A DNA stretch of 14,820 bases from JACPRB01 sp964468745 (GCA_964468745.1 CAYXVY010000306.1:1-14820); one strand, 5' to 3'. Counted from the first letter of the stretch, positions 1 to 7,223 are shown. Notes: generated by a model from the letters alone, not told the origin. A program made the numbers and translations.

Positions 1-1
1 G

Positions 2-358
2 CCGCGGCGGCTGCCGCCAGTCTCGACGCGAGGTCCGCTCCACACGCTGCAGCGCGAACTCGCCGCTGCGCTTGCGGGGGAGCGCCCCGTGGAGGCGCTG
101 GCGAATCGAATTCCCGCGTTTGCGGATGCCGATGGACTGACGATTTCGGGCCTGCTCGTCCGCAAGCTCCGGTTTGAACGCATCTGCCGGGGCGATTCGA
201 AGGCCGAGGAGTGGTTCGAGCGCGATCCGCAGCGGTTCGTGGAGGCATTCAAGGTCTATAATCATGAAGTGCCGCCGCGCGAGTACTTCCCGCGGCAGGA
301 GGCGGAGGCGTTCCGCGCCTGGTGCGCCGCGCACGGATTCGCGAACCGCGCCCCCTGA
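2..358 (+). CDS. C-terminal part of an unidentified protein (cut by left edge)
   Basis: The reading frame is open from the left edge to a TGA at 356-358. About 118 codons are visible and the true start lies outside the window. A GTG at 89 could act as a start, but the open frame upstream reads as ordinary coding sequence, so a longer gene is more likely. The visible part is soluble-looking and charged, with many Arg, Glu and Phe, no membrane segment and a lone Cys pair (residues RICRG and AWCAA). I do not recognise the family and assign no function. It ends 18 bases before the first of four secreted paralogs on the same strand, so it is probably the preceding gene of that operon. It shows no resemblance to those paralogs. 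Confidence 0.6.
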   Translation, partial: PRRLPPVSTRGPLHTLQRELAAALAGERPVEALANRIPAFADADGLTISGLLVRKLRFERICRGDSKAEEWFERDPQRFVEAFKVYNHEVPPREYFPRQEAEAFRAWCAAHGFANRAP

Positions 359-376
359 TCCGACGTCCAAGAGAGT

Positions 377-1249
377 ATGAATAGAAGAGCCTTCCTGCAG
401 TCCGCTGCCGCCGCGCCGCTCGTCTTCGGTCTGTCGGATCTCTTCGCCCCCCTCGACTCGGCCGCCTGCGGCGACCTTGCTCGGGGCGCGCAGGACGCCG
501 TATCTCCGAAATGGTGGGGGGAGGCCCTGAAGCGCATGAAGGACACGTCGCGCTACGGCGTCGTCCTCGTGGCACCGGAAGCCGAGGCGGAGCGGCGCGC
601 CTTCGCAGAGGCCGTGTACGCGGTGCTAGAGTCCAAGGATGCCGACGTGCGTGAACTCCTCTTCGAGACCGTGCACATCTGCCTGACGCCCGCGCTTGCG
701 AGCAAGCTCGCCGCCGGCGATGGGAATCGAGTTCTCCTCGATCCTGACGGCAAGCGGGTCGACGCAGATGTCGTGAAAACGGAGACATTCGACGACGCGA
801 AGGCGTTCGTCGAGTCGTGGCGCGCCCTCGTGCACGGCGCCAAGGGCGACCGACTGCGTGCCTCGGTGGCGCGGATCAAGGCCGGACTGGTCGTGAAGGA
901 GCGCGCGGCCGTCGAAATGGCGCTCGACGCGCTGGACGTCGAGAGTGACGCGCCGGCTGCGGCGCTGATCACGCTCGGCGGCTGCGCCGATCGAATTGCC
1001 CCCTGGCTGGTGATGGCCCGCCGCGAAGCGGTCTACGCGCAGGGGCGGTCTCGAGTCCGCACGGTTCTCACCGCTGCGGCCGAAAAATCCGGCGCCCTGC
1101 CCTACGGAGCCAGGATGCCGAAGTTCATCGACGTGTGCGGGCATTGGCGCGAAATGAAGGCCGACGAGAATGAAGGGACCGCTTTCGAGTGCGGCATGGG
1201 CAAGGCCGGCCGCGAGAGCCGCAAGTTCATCAAGTTGCTCGACGAGTGA
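377..1249 (+). CDS. RR-signal secreted protein, paralog 1 of 4
   Basis: This 290-residue protein is the first of four tandem paralogs. The N-terminus MNRRAFLQ followed by a short Ala-rich hydrophobic stretch (residues 9-26) looks like a twin-arginine export signal, so the protein is probably folded before export. The body begins with an aromatic patch and ALKRMK (49-54). A hydrophobic strand follows (GVVLVAPE), then DADVRELLFETVHICLTP with Cys102, then a strand-turn LLDPDGKR (120-127), a helical middle, and ADRIAPWLVMARREAVYAQGR (204-224). The C-terminus has CGH at 254-256 and ECGM at 271-274, then SRKFIKLL. The strand order with LLDPDGK recalls thioredoxin-like folds, but no CxxC active site is present, so this is inference only. 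The start has only a weak, very close purine run (369-375). The function is unknown. Confidence 0.85.
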   Translation: MNRRAFLQSAAAAPLVFGLSDLFAPLDSAACGDLARGAQDAVSPKWWGEALKRMKDTSRYGVVLVAPEAEAERRAFAEAVYAVLESKDADVRELLFETVHICLTPALASKLAAGDGNRVLLDPDGKRVDADVVKTETFDDAKAFVESWRALVHGAKGDRLRASVARIKAGLVVKERAAVEMALDALDVESDAPAAALITLGGCADRIAPWLVMARREAVYAQGRSRVRTVLTAAAEKSGALPYGARMPKFIDVCGHWREMKADENEGTAFECGMGKAGRESRKFIKLLDE

Positions 1250-1253
1250 TTAC

Positions 1254-2099
1254 ATGAATCGACGCACGTTTCTTGCGCTCGGCGCGGGCGCTCCGGCCGT
1301 CTTCGGATTGACGGAAGTGCTGGCGTTTCCCCCCGGCAGGCAGGACGACGCGCGCCCCGCGTGGTATTCCGAGGCGCTCAAGCGCATGAAAGAGACGGGT
1401 CGTTGCGGCGTCGCGCTGGTGGCTCCCGAGGGGCCCGGAAGTCTCCTTGAATTCGGTCAGGCGCTGCTGGAGCGCATCGAGGCGGACGACGCCGACGTAC
1501 GTGAGATGCTGTTCGAGACGGTCTTCATCTGCCTGACCGCCGCGCATGCGAAGGCGCTTCTCCCGGGTGAAGGCAACCGCCTCCTGCTCGATCCCGACGG
1601 CAAGCGCATTGCCGGCGATGCGGTCGCCATCGAGACGCTGGATGACACGCGCAAATTCGTCGACTCGTTTCGCGCCTTCGTTCATGGAGAGCGAGGGGAA
1701 CGCCTCCGCGATTCGGTCGCGACCCTGCGCAAGGGGCTGTCTGCGACCGAGCGCGAGGAGATCGAGAAGTCGATCGACGCTCTGGACACGGACGCAGCGG
1801 CGCCCGAAGTGGCGACGGTGCTGGTGTCCGGCAAGGCGGAGAGGATCGCGTCTTGGCTCGTCTGCGCGCGACTCGAGGCGGTGCACGCCCAGGGGCGCGA
1901 CCGGCTGCGCGGCCTGATCGCGGCCGCGTACGCAAAGCGCGCGTCGCGACTCCCGTTCGGGACGCGGCTTCCGAAATTCAGGTCGATCTGCGGTCACAAT
2001 ACGGAAGTCGAGGAAGGGGAGGATCGGCCGGGTCCGCCTTGCGGGATGGCGGAGTCCTCGAAACAGGGTCGGCGATTCATAAAGGTGCTTATCAAATGA
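1254..2099 (+). CDS. RR-signal secreted protein, paralog 2 of 4
   Basis: This 281-residue protein starts four bases after the stop of paralog 1. I chose the ATG at 1254 because it begins MNRRTFLALGAGAPAVFGL, matching the signal of its neighbours; upstream in-frame starts would overlap the previous gene. Shared landmarks are ALKRMKETGR (41-50), DADVREMLFETVFICLT with Cys93, LLLDPDGKR (110-118), FVHGERGERLRDSVA (142-156), ERIASWLVCARLEAVHAQGR (196-215), LPFGTRLPKF (233-242), CGH (246-248) and PCGM (262-265). It lacks the Cys that paralogs 1 and 3 carry at the end of the signal region, which argues against a lipoprotein family. It is the closest relative of paralog 1 by eye. A secreted or periplasmic location is inferred; the role is unknown. 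Confidence 0.85.
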   Translation: MNRRTFLALGAGAPAVFGLTEVLAFPPGRQDDARPAWYSEALKRMKETGRCGVALVAPEGPGSLLEFGQALLERIEADDADVREMLFETVFICLTAAHAKALLPGEGNRLLLDPDGKRIAGDAVAIETLDDTRKFVDSFRAFVHGERGERLRDSVATLRKGLSATEREEIEKSIDALDTDAAAPEVATVLVSGKAERIASWLVCARLEAVHAQGRDRLRGLIAAAYAKRASRLPFGTRLPKFRSICGHNTEVEEGEDRPGPPCGMAESSKQGRRFIKVLIK

Positions 2100-2980
2100 A
2101 CCGACGCGAATTCCTGGCAGCGGCGCCCATGGTCTTCGGGCTGCGCGAACTTCTCGCTCCCCTCGCCGCGGCCGCCTGCGGTCGGCAGGACAACGTGAAG
2201 CCGCCCGCGTGGTTCACGTCGGCGCTGGCGCGCATGAAGCAGACGTCGCGCCCCGGCCTGATCCTGGTAGCGCCCGCGGATGAGAAGGAGCGGCGGAACT
2301 TCGGTGAGCAGCTCTACGCGCTGGTCGAATCGAAGGACGCGGACGTGCGCGAGGTGCTGCTCGAGGCGGTGGTGGTGTGCCTGACGCCCCAGCTCGCCGC
2401 ACGGCTCGTCCCGCCTGCCGTGAGGGAGGCTGCCGCAGACGGCCGAGTCGAAGGGGGCGAGGGCACGCGCGTGATGCTTGATTCGGACGGCAAGCGCCTC
2501 GCCGCGGACTCGCCGGGCGCTAGCGCATTTGAGAAGCCGGCAGATTTCGTGGCGTCGTGCCGCTCGCTTTTACACGGCCCCAAGGGCGAGCGTCTAAAAG
2601 ACGTGGTTGCGTGTGTGCAGAAGGCGTTGCCGGCGCGGGATCGCGAGGAGATCGCGGCGGCCCTCGAGGCGGCGGATGTCGAGGAGCGTGCGGGTGACGA
2701 CTCGCTCGCGACGCTCAAGACGCGCGCGGACGCGATCGTTCCCTGGCTGGTGCAAGCGCGGCTCACGGCGGTTTTTGACGCCGGTCGGAGACGCCTGCGG
2801 TCGGTCATCGAGGGCGTGGTGCCGCAGGGAGCCCTCCCATTCGGCGTCTCGGTCCCGAGATTCAGGTCCGGGTGCGGCGGGATCTCGGAGTGCGACGAGG
2901 AACGCGATGTGGCGGTCAAGTGTGGCATGGCGGCCGCGCCGGAGCACAGCCGAAAGTTCGTCAAGATTCTGACGGAGTAA
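2096..2980 (+). CDS. RR-signal secreted protein, paralog 3 of 4
   Basis: This 294-residue protein overlaps the stop of paralog 2 by ATGA, which suggests coupled translation; a weak AGGTG lies about 8 bases upstream of the ATG. It starts MNRREFLAAAPMVFGLRELL, with a shorter signal than its siblings. Conserved points are ALARMKQTSR (43-52), SKDADVREVLLEAVVVCLTP with Cys95, MLDSDGKRLAAD (127-138), KPADFVASCRSLLHGPKGERL (147-167), ALPFG (246-250), a Cys at 260 and CGM at 276-278, then SRKFVKIL. It carries an insertion of about 14-18 residues (106-123) before the strand-turn that the others lack, and extra Cys residues at 155, 173 and 266. No known family is recognised. Confidence 0.85.
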   Translation: MNRREFLAAAPMVFGLRELLAPLAAAACGRQDNVKPPAWFTSALARMKQTSRPGLILVAPADEKERRNFGEQLYALVESKDADVREVLLEAVVVCLTPQLAARLVPPAVREAAADGRVEGGEGTRVMLDSDGKRLAADSPGASAFEKPADFVASCRSLLHGPKGERLKDVVACVQKALPARDREEIAAALEAADVEERAGDDSLATLKTRADAIVPWLVQARLTAVFDAGRRRLRSVIEGVVPQGALPFGVSVPRFRSGCGGISECDEERDVAVKCGMAAAPEHSRKFVKILTE

Positions 2981-2982
2981 CC

Positions 2983-3804
2983 ATGAAGCGACGCGAATTC
3001 ATCGTCGGCGCCGCGGCGGCGCCCCTGGTTTTCGGACTGCGGGATCTGTTCGCTCAAGATGCGGCCGAACCGAAATGGTGGCAGGCGGCGAAGCTTCGGA
3101 TGAAATCGACGACGCGGTGCGGACTCGTTCTCGTGAGTCCGGATGGAGACGTCGGTCGCCAGGAAATGGGACGGCTCCTGTTCGACCTGGTGAGAGGGAA
3201 GGATGAGGACGTGCACGTGATCCTGGCGGAGGCGGTCGTCATCTGCCTGCGTCCGGAATTTGCGAACAAGTTCGTGCGTGCGGCGGACGAGAAGGCGAAT
3301 TGCTACGTGCTGGATGCCGACTCGAAACGGCTTGCCGCTTGCGAGATCGCGATCGAGCAGTTGCGCAAACCGGCCGATTTCGTGGCCGCGGCGCGCAAGG
3401 CGCTCCACGGTGCGGACGGAAAGCTGCTGCGTGAAGCCGTGGAACGTACGAAAAGGGCGCTGAGCGAGGCGGACCGCACCGCGGTCGCCCGCGCAATCGA
3501 AATCCTCGACGTCGAGGGTGACGTGGCTGCGGAAACGGGCCTCGCGCTGGCGCGTCACGCCGACCGCATCGCCCCGTGGCTTGCATTCGCGAGCCTGGAC
3601 GCCGTGTACAAGCTGGGGCGCGAGCGGCTGCGCCTGCCGCTCGTCGCGCTCTATTCAGCGGCGACTGAGGCGGAGGCCGGTTCAAAGCTGCCGTACGGAA
3701 CGCGAGCCATCGAGGCGGCAGAGGCGGGGGAAGGGGGCGGCTGCCCCGCGTGCGGCATGGCGCGCGTGGAGGTACGTTCGATCCTCGACTTCCTCGCGGA
3801 ATAG
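2983..3804 (+). CDS. RR-signal secreted protein, paralog 4 of 4 (divergent)
   Basis: This 273-residue protein starts two bases after paralog 3, with a good GGAG Shine-Dalgarno at 2974-2977. The signal is MKRREFIVGAAAAPLVFGL, and LFA-Q at 22-25 is a plausible signal peptidase I site. The core is more diverged than in the others: DEDVHVILAEAVVICLRP with Cys88, then YVLDADSKRLA where the siblings have LLDPDGKR. KPADFVAAARKALHG (129-143), ADRIAPWL (193-200) and LPYGTR (236-241) remain. The C-terminal Cys pair is collapsed into CPACGM at 254-259, where the siblings space the two Cys by 15-17 residues. It is the last gene of the operon and ends four bases from the convergent small lipoprotein. The function is unknown. 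Confidence 0.85.
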   Translation: MKRREFIVGAAAAPLVFGLRDLFAQDAAEPKWWQAAKLRMKSTTRCGLVLVSPDGDVGRQEMGRLLFDLVRGKDEDVHVILAEAVVICLRPEFANKFVRAADEKANCYVLDADSKRLAACEIAIEQLRKPADFVAAARKALHGADGKLLREAVERTKRALSEADRTAVARAIEILDVEGDVAAETGLALARHADRIAPWLAFASLDAVYKLGRERLRLPLVALYSAATEAEAGSKLPYGTRAIEAAEAGEGGGCPACGMARVEVRSILDFLAE

Positions 3805-3808
3805 CCCG

Positions 3809-3892
3809 TTAGCAGGGGTTGCAGTGCCAGACGCAACCGGCGAGCGACATCAGCGCGAGCAGGCCGATCCCGAACGTGATTAGTTTCTTCAT
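3809..3892 (-). CDS. Tiny Cys-rich lipoprotein, 27 residues
   Basis: Reading leftward from ATG at 3892 gives 27 codons and a TAA. The peptide starts MKKLITF, has a hydrophobic core (residues 5-17) and an ideal lipobox LAGC at 17-20. After cleavage only eight residues would remain, reading CVWHCNPC, so three Cys and one His sit on a lipid anchor. An in-frame ATG at 3898 would add two residues. GGATGG lies just upstream of 3892. The gene lies 81 bases beyond the moxR stop on the same strand and converges on the paralog operon with a four-base gap. A GGTTGC/GCAACC inverted repeat (3817-3838) lies inside its 3' half. The textbook signal makes chance unlikely, but the length leaves doubt. Entericidin-like small lipoproteins are an analogy only. 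Confidence 0.55.
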   Translation of the reverse strand: MKKLITFGIGLLALMSLAGCVWHCNPC

Positions 3893-3915
3893 GCCCATCC
3901 AGCGCCGCAGATAGA

Positions 3916-3980
3916 TTTGAGTTCTTGGTTTTGAGTCTTGGGCTGCCGGTGCGTACTCGTCACCCACAACCCATCACTTG
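3916..3980. repeat. Decayed 7-bp tandem repeats downstream of moxR
   Basis: Between the small lipoprotein and moxR the sequence falls into 7-base units: TTTGAGT, TCTTGGT, TTTGAGT, CTTGGGC (3916-3943). Then TCACCCA, CAACCCA, TCACTTG follow (3960-3980), the last unit running into the moxR stop. Composition is more AT-rich than the surrounding genes. The units are imperfect, as expected of an old heptamer array. The stretch 3893-3973 holds no other recognisable gene. Confidence 0.45.
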
Positions 3981-4966
3981 CTTCCAACTCCCTCGGGCAC
4001 CGCTTCGAGGATCTTCGCGACGATCGCGTCCGCCTTGATGCCCTCGGCCTCCGCTTCGAAATTTAGGATCAGGCGGTGGCGAAGCGCCGGATAGGCGACT
4101 TCCTTGATGTCTGAGAATGCGACGTTGTAGCGGCCTTTCATGAGCGCGAGGAGCTTGGCCGCGAGCACGAGCGCCTGCGCGCCGCGCGGGCTGGATCCAT
4201 AGCGAACGTATTTCTGGGCCGTCGGCGCGCCCTGGGACCCGGGATGCGTCGCGAGGACGAGCCGTGCCGCGAATTCCTTCACGTGAGACGCGATGGGCAC
4301 GTCGCGTCCGAGCGCGCGCATTTCAAGCAGCTCCGCGCCGGTCATCACCTGCCGCACCTGCGGAGCGGCCTGGCCTGTCGTGCGGTCGATTACCTCGACT
4401 AGGTCTGCGAGGCTGGGAGCGTGCACTTCGATCTTGAAAAGAAACCGGTCGATTTGCGCCTCGGGGAGCGGGTATGTCCCCTCCATTTCGATCGGGTTCT
4501 GCGTCGCGAGCACAAAGAACGGCTCGTCGAGCGCGTAGCGGTTGCCGCTCACGGTCACCGCGTGCTCCTGCATCGCCTCGAGGAGCGCGGACTGAGTCTT
4601 CGGCGTCGCGCGATTGATCTCGTCGGCAAGGATGACGTTTCCGAACACGGGCCCGCGCTGAAACTGGAAATTCTTCCGGCCGCCCGCCTCTTCGACCACG
4701 ATGCTCGTGCCGATGATGTCCGCCGGCATCAGGTCCGGCGTGAACTGGATGCGGCTGAACTTCAGATTGAGGCACTGCGCGACTGTGCGGACGAGGAGCG
4801 TCTTGCCCAGTCCCGGCACGCCTTCGAGCAGAGCGTGGCCGCCGGCGAGGATGGCGAGCACGACTTGCGTGACGACGTCGTCGTGCCCAACGATGACCTT
4901 CGCGATCTCCTTCTTGAGACCGTCCACGCCGTCTCGGAATTTCCTAGCCTGTTCTTCGATGCCCAT
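3974..4966 (-). CDS. moxR: MoxR-family AAA+ ATPase
   Basis: This 330-residue protein has the full MoxR signature: IVGHDD near residue 25-30, Walker A EGVPGLGKT (48-56), FTPDLMPADIIGT (75-87), Walker B VILADEINRA (111-120), TQSALLEAMQE (124-134), sensor 1 ATQNPIEMEGTYPLPEAQIDRF (154-175), and the C-terminal lid with SPRGAQAL. MoxR ATPases act as chaperones that help mature or insert metals into partner proteins. They usually sit beside DUF58 and von Willebrand A genes, and no such partner lies in this window. Its neighbours are a tiny lipoprotein downstream and rpoN upstream on the same strand, 119 bases away. Length and motifs are intact. The start ATG at 4966 fits the family N-terminus; there is no well-placed Shine-Dalgarno. 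Confidence 0.93.
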   Translation of the reverse strand: MGIEEQARKFRDGVDGLKKEIAKVIVGHDDVVTQVVLAILAGGHALLEGVPGLGKTLLVRTVAQCLNLKFSRIQFTPDLMPADIIGTSIVVEEAGGRKNFQFQRGPVFGNVILADEINRATPKTQSALLEAMQEHAVTVSGNRYALDEPFFVLATQNPIEMEGTYPLPEAQIDRFLFKIEVHAPSLADLVEVIDRTTGQAAPQVRQVMTGAELLEMRALGRDVPIASHVKEFAARLVLATHPGSQGAPTAQKYVRYGSSPRGAQALVLAAKLLALMKGRYNVAFSDIKEVAYPALRHRLILNFEAEAEGIKADAIVAKILEAVPEGVGSK

Positions 4967-4969
4967 GGC

Positions 4970-5004
4970 GGATTCAGGATTCCTGATTTCAGAGGGCGGA
5001 TTCT
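4970..5004. repeat. Decayed 7-bp tandem repeats upstream of moxR
   Basis: Immediately upstream of the moxR start the plus strand reads in 7-base steps: GGATTCA, GGATTCC, TGATTTC, AGAGGGC, GGATTCT. Four of the five units share the G/T-GATT core. TCAGGATTCCTGA (4975-4987) is also a perfect short palindrome around one central base. The array occupies the expected 5' leader of moxR and includes its candidate -10 box. Confidence 0.45.
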
Positions 5005-5008
5005 AACA
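5000..5008 (-). promoter_or_regulatory. Candidate extended -10 box for moxR
   Basis: On the minus strand, TGTTAGAAT matches the extended -10 pattern TGnTAnAAT. It would start a transcript near 4993, leaving a leader of about 27 bases before the moxR ATG. No convincing -35 hexamer is seen about 17 bases upstream. It supports moxR being a separate unit from rpoN. Confidence 0.35.
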
Positions 5009-5054
5009 CGACGGAGTGCGATCGGCTACGGGCTGGAGATGCAGACTGCGTGCA

Positions 5055-5082
5055 GCAATCCGCAATCAGAAATCAGCAATTG
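5055..5082. repeat. Heptamer tandem array, four units, beside the rpoN stop
   Basis: Four consecutive 7-base units, GCAATCC, GCAATCA, GAAATCA and GCAATTG, end three bases from the rpoN stop codon. Read on the minus strand, one unit is TGATTTC, identical to a unit of the array at 4970-5004. The two arrays are therefore in opposite orientation and bracket the rpoN-moxR gap (4967-5085). Confidence 0.5.
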
Positions 5083-5085
5083 ACG

Positions 5086-6624
5086 CTAGTACTGTTTTCG
5101 CAGCCGGCTGGAGGGGATGTGCATCTCTTCGCGGTATTTCGCGATCGTGCGGCGCGCGGCGGTGACACTCTGCTGTTTCAGGATGCGCGCGATCTGGAGG
5201 TCCGAGAGCGGGTTCTTGCGGTCCTCCTCGTCGACGATTTCGCGAATCCTCTCCATGAGCGCCAGCCGCGTCGCGTCGTCCTGCTCGGGCGGCGTGCCGG
5301 CGACGAGGGCACCGATCGTCTGCTCCTGCTTCGGGGCGGCGCTCGCGAAGAAGAACTTCATCGGGAATATTCCTCGCGGAGTCTCGATCCACTTCTCGCT
5401 GACCGCGCGCGAGACGGTCGATACGTGGATGCCGACCGCGTCGGCGACTTCCTGCATCTTGAGGGGGCGCAGATGTTCAAATCCGTGCTCGAAGAACTCC
5501 ATCTGGCGTTCGAGGATGTCCTTCGTGATCCGCTGGATGGTGGTGCGGCGCTGCACGATCGCGCTGATCAGCTTCTTTCCCGCGTCGAGCTTGCGGCGGA
5601 TGTAGTCGCGCTCCTCCTTGCCGAGCTGCTTGTCCTTGAGCATCTCCTGGTAGTTGCGGCTCACCTGGATCGGCGGCAGGTAGGAGTCCTCGATGACGAC
5701 CTCGTAGTGCCCGTCGACCCGCAGGATCACCACCTCGGGGTAGACGCGCGGCGCCATGTCCACCGCGAAATTCGCGCCCGGCCGGGGCTTGAGCTTCTGG
5801 ATGTCTCCGATGAGGATCTTCACGTCCTCCATCACGATGGTTGGATCGCCCGGAGGCTTATGGCCCAGTTCGGCCAGCGCCGCCGTGTCGACCATGAAAT
5901 CCTTCACGATTTTCGGCAGGCGGTTGTTGGCGATGTCCTCCAGGTGCCGGTCGATCATGCGCTTCCTGGCCGCGAATTGGGAATCGTGCTCGTCCAGCTG
6001 CAGGAGGAGGCATTCTTTCGGCGAGCGCGCACCCACGCCGCGCGGCTCCAGCTTTTGCAGGATCGTGAGCGCGTGCTCCAGCTTGCGCTTGAGCTGCTCG
6101 GGCGCCTCCTTCTTCAGCTCGTCCGGAACGCAGGCCACGACCTCGTCGATCGGGACCTGCAGGTAGCCGTGGTCGTCGATGTTGTTGACCAGGTGGTCGA
6201 GATACGGACGGACGTCGTCGCTGAGCACCTCGAGATGGAGCAGCTGGTTGCGCAAGTGATCGCGCAGTGAACGGGGCCCTTCACCCACGTTCTGCAGCAT
6301 CTCCTGCTTCTTGTCCTCGTCACCCGAAGCCGCGCCGCGGATGCCGCGTCGTTCCGTCTCGGCCCAGTGCTCGTCGAAGCTCTCGAGGTATTCGCGCTTC
6401 TGCTCCTCCTCCGCGGCCTCCTTCGTGATCGGCTCGGCGGCCGGGGCCTCGGCCGCGTCGGCGTCGGCCGAGACCTCGATCGTCGGATTTTCCTCGAGCT
6501 CCTGGTCGACCTTTTCCTTGAGCGCCATGATGGGCATCTGGAGCAGTTCGAGATTCTGCAGCATCTGCTGCGAGAGCTGCATCCGCTGGTCGAGCCGGAG
6601 CTGTTGATGGACTTCGAGCTTCAT
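5086..6624 (-). CDS. rpoN: RNA polymerase sigma-54 factor RpoN
   Basis: This 512-residue protein is a complete sigma-54. The N-terminal Gln/Leu-rich region I (residues 1-50, QQLRLDQRMQLSQQMLQNLELLQMP) contacts the activator ATPase. An acidic Ala/Glu-rich region II follows, then the core-binding domain (about 110-260). The helix-turn-helix is EVADAVGIHVSTVSRAV, followed by KWIETPRGIFPMKFFF. The RpoN box ARRTIAKYREEM at 490-501 reads the -24 element. It directs transcription from -24/-12 promoters and needs an AAA+ enhancer-binding protein; none is encoded in the window. It starts two bases after the recR stop with GGGAG (6633-6637) well placed, so it is the last gene of the dnaX operon. A matching promoter precedes clpB at 13012. 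Confidence 0.97.
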   Translation of the reverse strand: MKLEVHQQLRLDQRMQLSQQMLQNLELLQMPIMALKEKVDQELEENPTIEVSADADAAEAPAAEPITKEAAEEEQKREYLESFDEHWAETERRGIRGAASGDEDKKQEMLQNVGEGPRSLRDHLRNQLLHLEVLSDDVRPYLDHLVNNIDDHGYLQVPIDEVVACVPDELKKEAPEQLKRKLEHALTILQKLEPRGVGARSPKECLLLQLDEHDSQFAARKRMIDRHLEDIANNRLPKIVKDFMVDTAALAELGHKPPGDPTIVMEDVKILIGDIQKLKPRPGANFAVDMAPRVYPEVVILRVDGHYEVVIEDSYLPPIQVSRNYQEMLKDKQLGKEERDYIRRKLDAGKKLISAIVQRRTTIQRITKDILERQMEFFEHGFEHLRPLKMQEVADAVGIHVSTVSRAVSEKWIETPRGIFPMKFFFASAAPKQEQTIGALVAGTPPEQDDATRLALMERIREIVDEEDRKNPLSDLQIARILKQQSVTAARRTIAKYREEMHIPSSRLRKQY

Positions 6625-6626
6625 CG

Positions 6627-7223
6627 CTACAGCTCCCGGCGCCCGCGCAGGGCGTCGCCCACGATGGTCCGTGATGCGTACTCGAAGGACGAGCCCGACG
6701 GCAAACCGCGCGCGATGCGCGTCACCCGCACGCCGCTGGGACCTAGGGCCTTCTGGATGTAGAAGGCGGTCGCGTCCCCCTCGGCGGTCGGGTTGGTCGC
6801 GAGGATGATCTCCTCCACGCCGCCGTGCTTCACACGATCCAGCAGTCGGCCGATGGTGAGGTTTTCCGGCCCGACGCCGTCAAGCGGTGACAGATGACCG
6901 TGGAGCACGTGGTACACGCCTTTGTAGGCCCCCGACTTCTCAATGGCCCAGAGATCCTTTCCGAGCTCGACCACGCACACCACCCCGCGATCTCGTTTCA
7001 GGTCCGCGCAGATCGAGCAGGGATCAACTTCAGTAACATTATAGCACGAGCCGCAACTCTTAACTTTCTCCTTCAGGTCCCGGATCGCTTCCGACAGGCG
7101 CAGCCCGTCTTCCTTCGTCTGCGCGAGGAGATGAAACGTGAGCCGCTCCGCGGTCTTTTCGCCGACACCGGGGAGACGGGTCAGCTCCTCGATCAGCCTC
7201 GCAATCGGTTCAGCGTAGGCCAC
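6627..7223 (-). CDS. recR: Recombination mediator RecR
   Basis: This 198-residue protein is the usual RecR length. It acts with RecO (and RecF) to load RecA on SSB-coated gaps. The helix-hairpin-helix is at LTRLPGVGEKTAERL (14-28). The C4 zinc finger uses Cys57, Cys60, Cys69 and Cys72. The Toprim domain begins VVCVVE (81-86) and includes YHVLHGHLSPLDGVGPE (104-120) and the ATNPTAEGDAT segment. The start is a GTG at 7223, preceded by GGGAG six bases upstream, which settles the choice. It follows ybaB by 13 bases and is followed two bases later by rpoN. Confidence 0.97.
   Translation of the reverse strand: MAYAEPIARLIEELTRLPGVGEKTAERLTFHLLAQTKEDGLRLSEAIRDLKEKVKSCGSCYNVTEVDPCSICADLKRDRGVVCVVELGKDLWAIEKSGAYKGVYHVLHGHLSPLDGVGPENLTIGRLLDRVKHGGVEEIILATNPTAEGDATAFYIQKALGPSGVRVTRIARGLPSGSSFEYASRTIVGDALRGRREL

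Noticed and set aside
437..472. Lipoprotein cleavage site (SAAC-G) in paralog 1, and AAAC-G in paralog 3
   Set aside because: The -3 residue is not typical, and paralogs 2 and 4 lack the Cys, so a family-wide lipid anchor is not supported.
2314..3558. Long minus-strand open frame opposite paralogs 3 and 4
   Set aside because: The sense strand holds two conserved paralogs with matching residues. The antisense frame crosses their junction with no conserved features.
3817..3838. GGTTGC/GCAACC inverted repeat as a terminator for the paralog operon
   Set aside because: The stem is short with a 10-base loop and has no T-run on either side, so it does not meet the standard for an intrinsic terminator.
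5050..6270. Long plus-strand open frame opposite rpoN
   Set aside because: It is the mirror of an intact sigma-54 gene and has no motifs or plausible start context.
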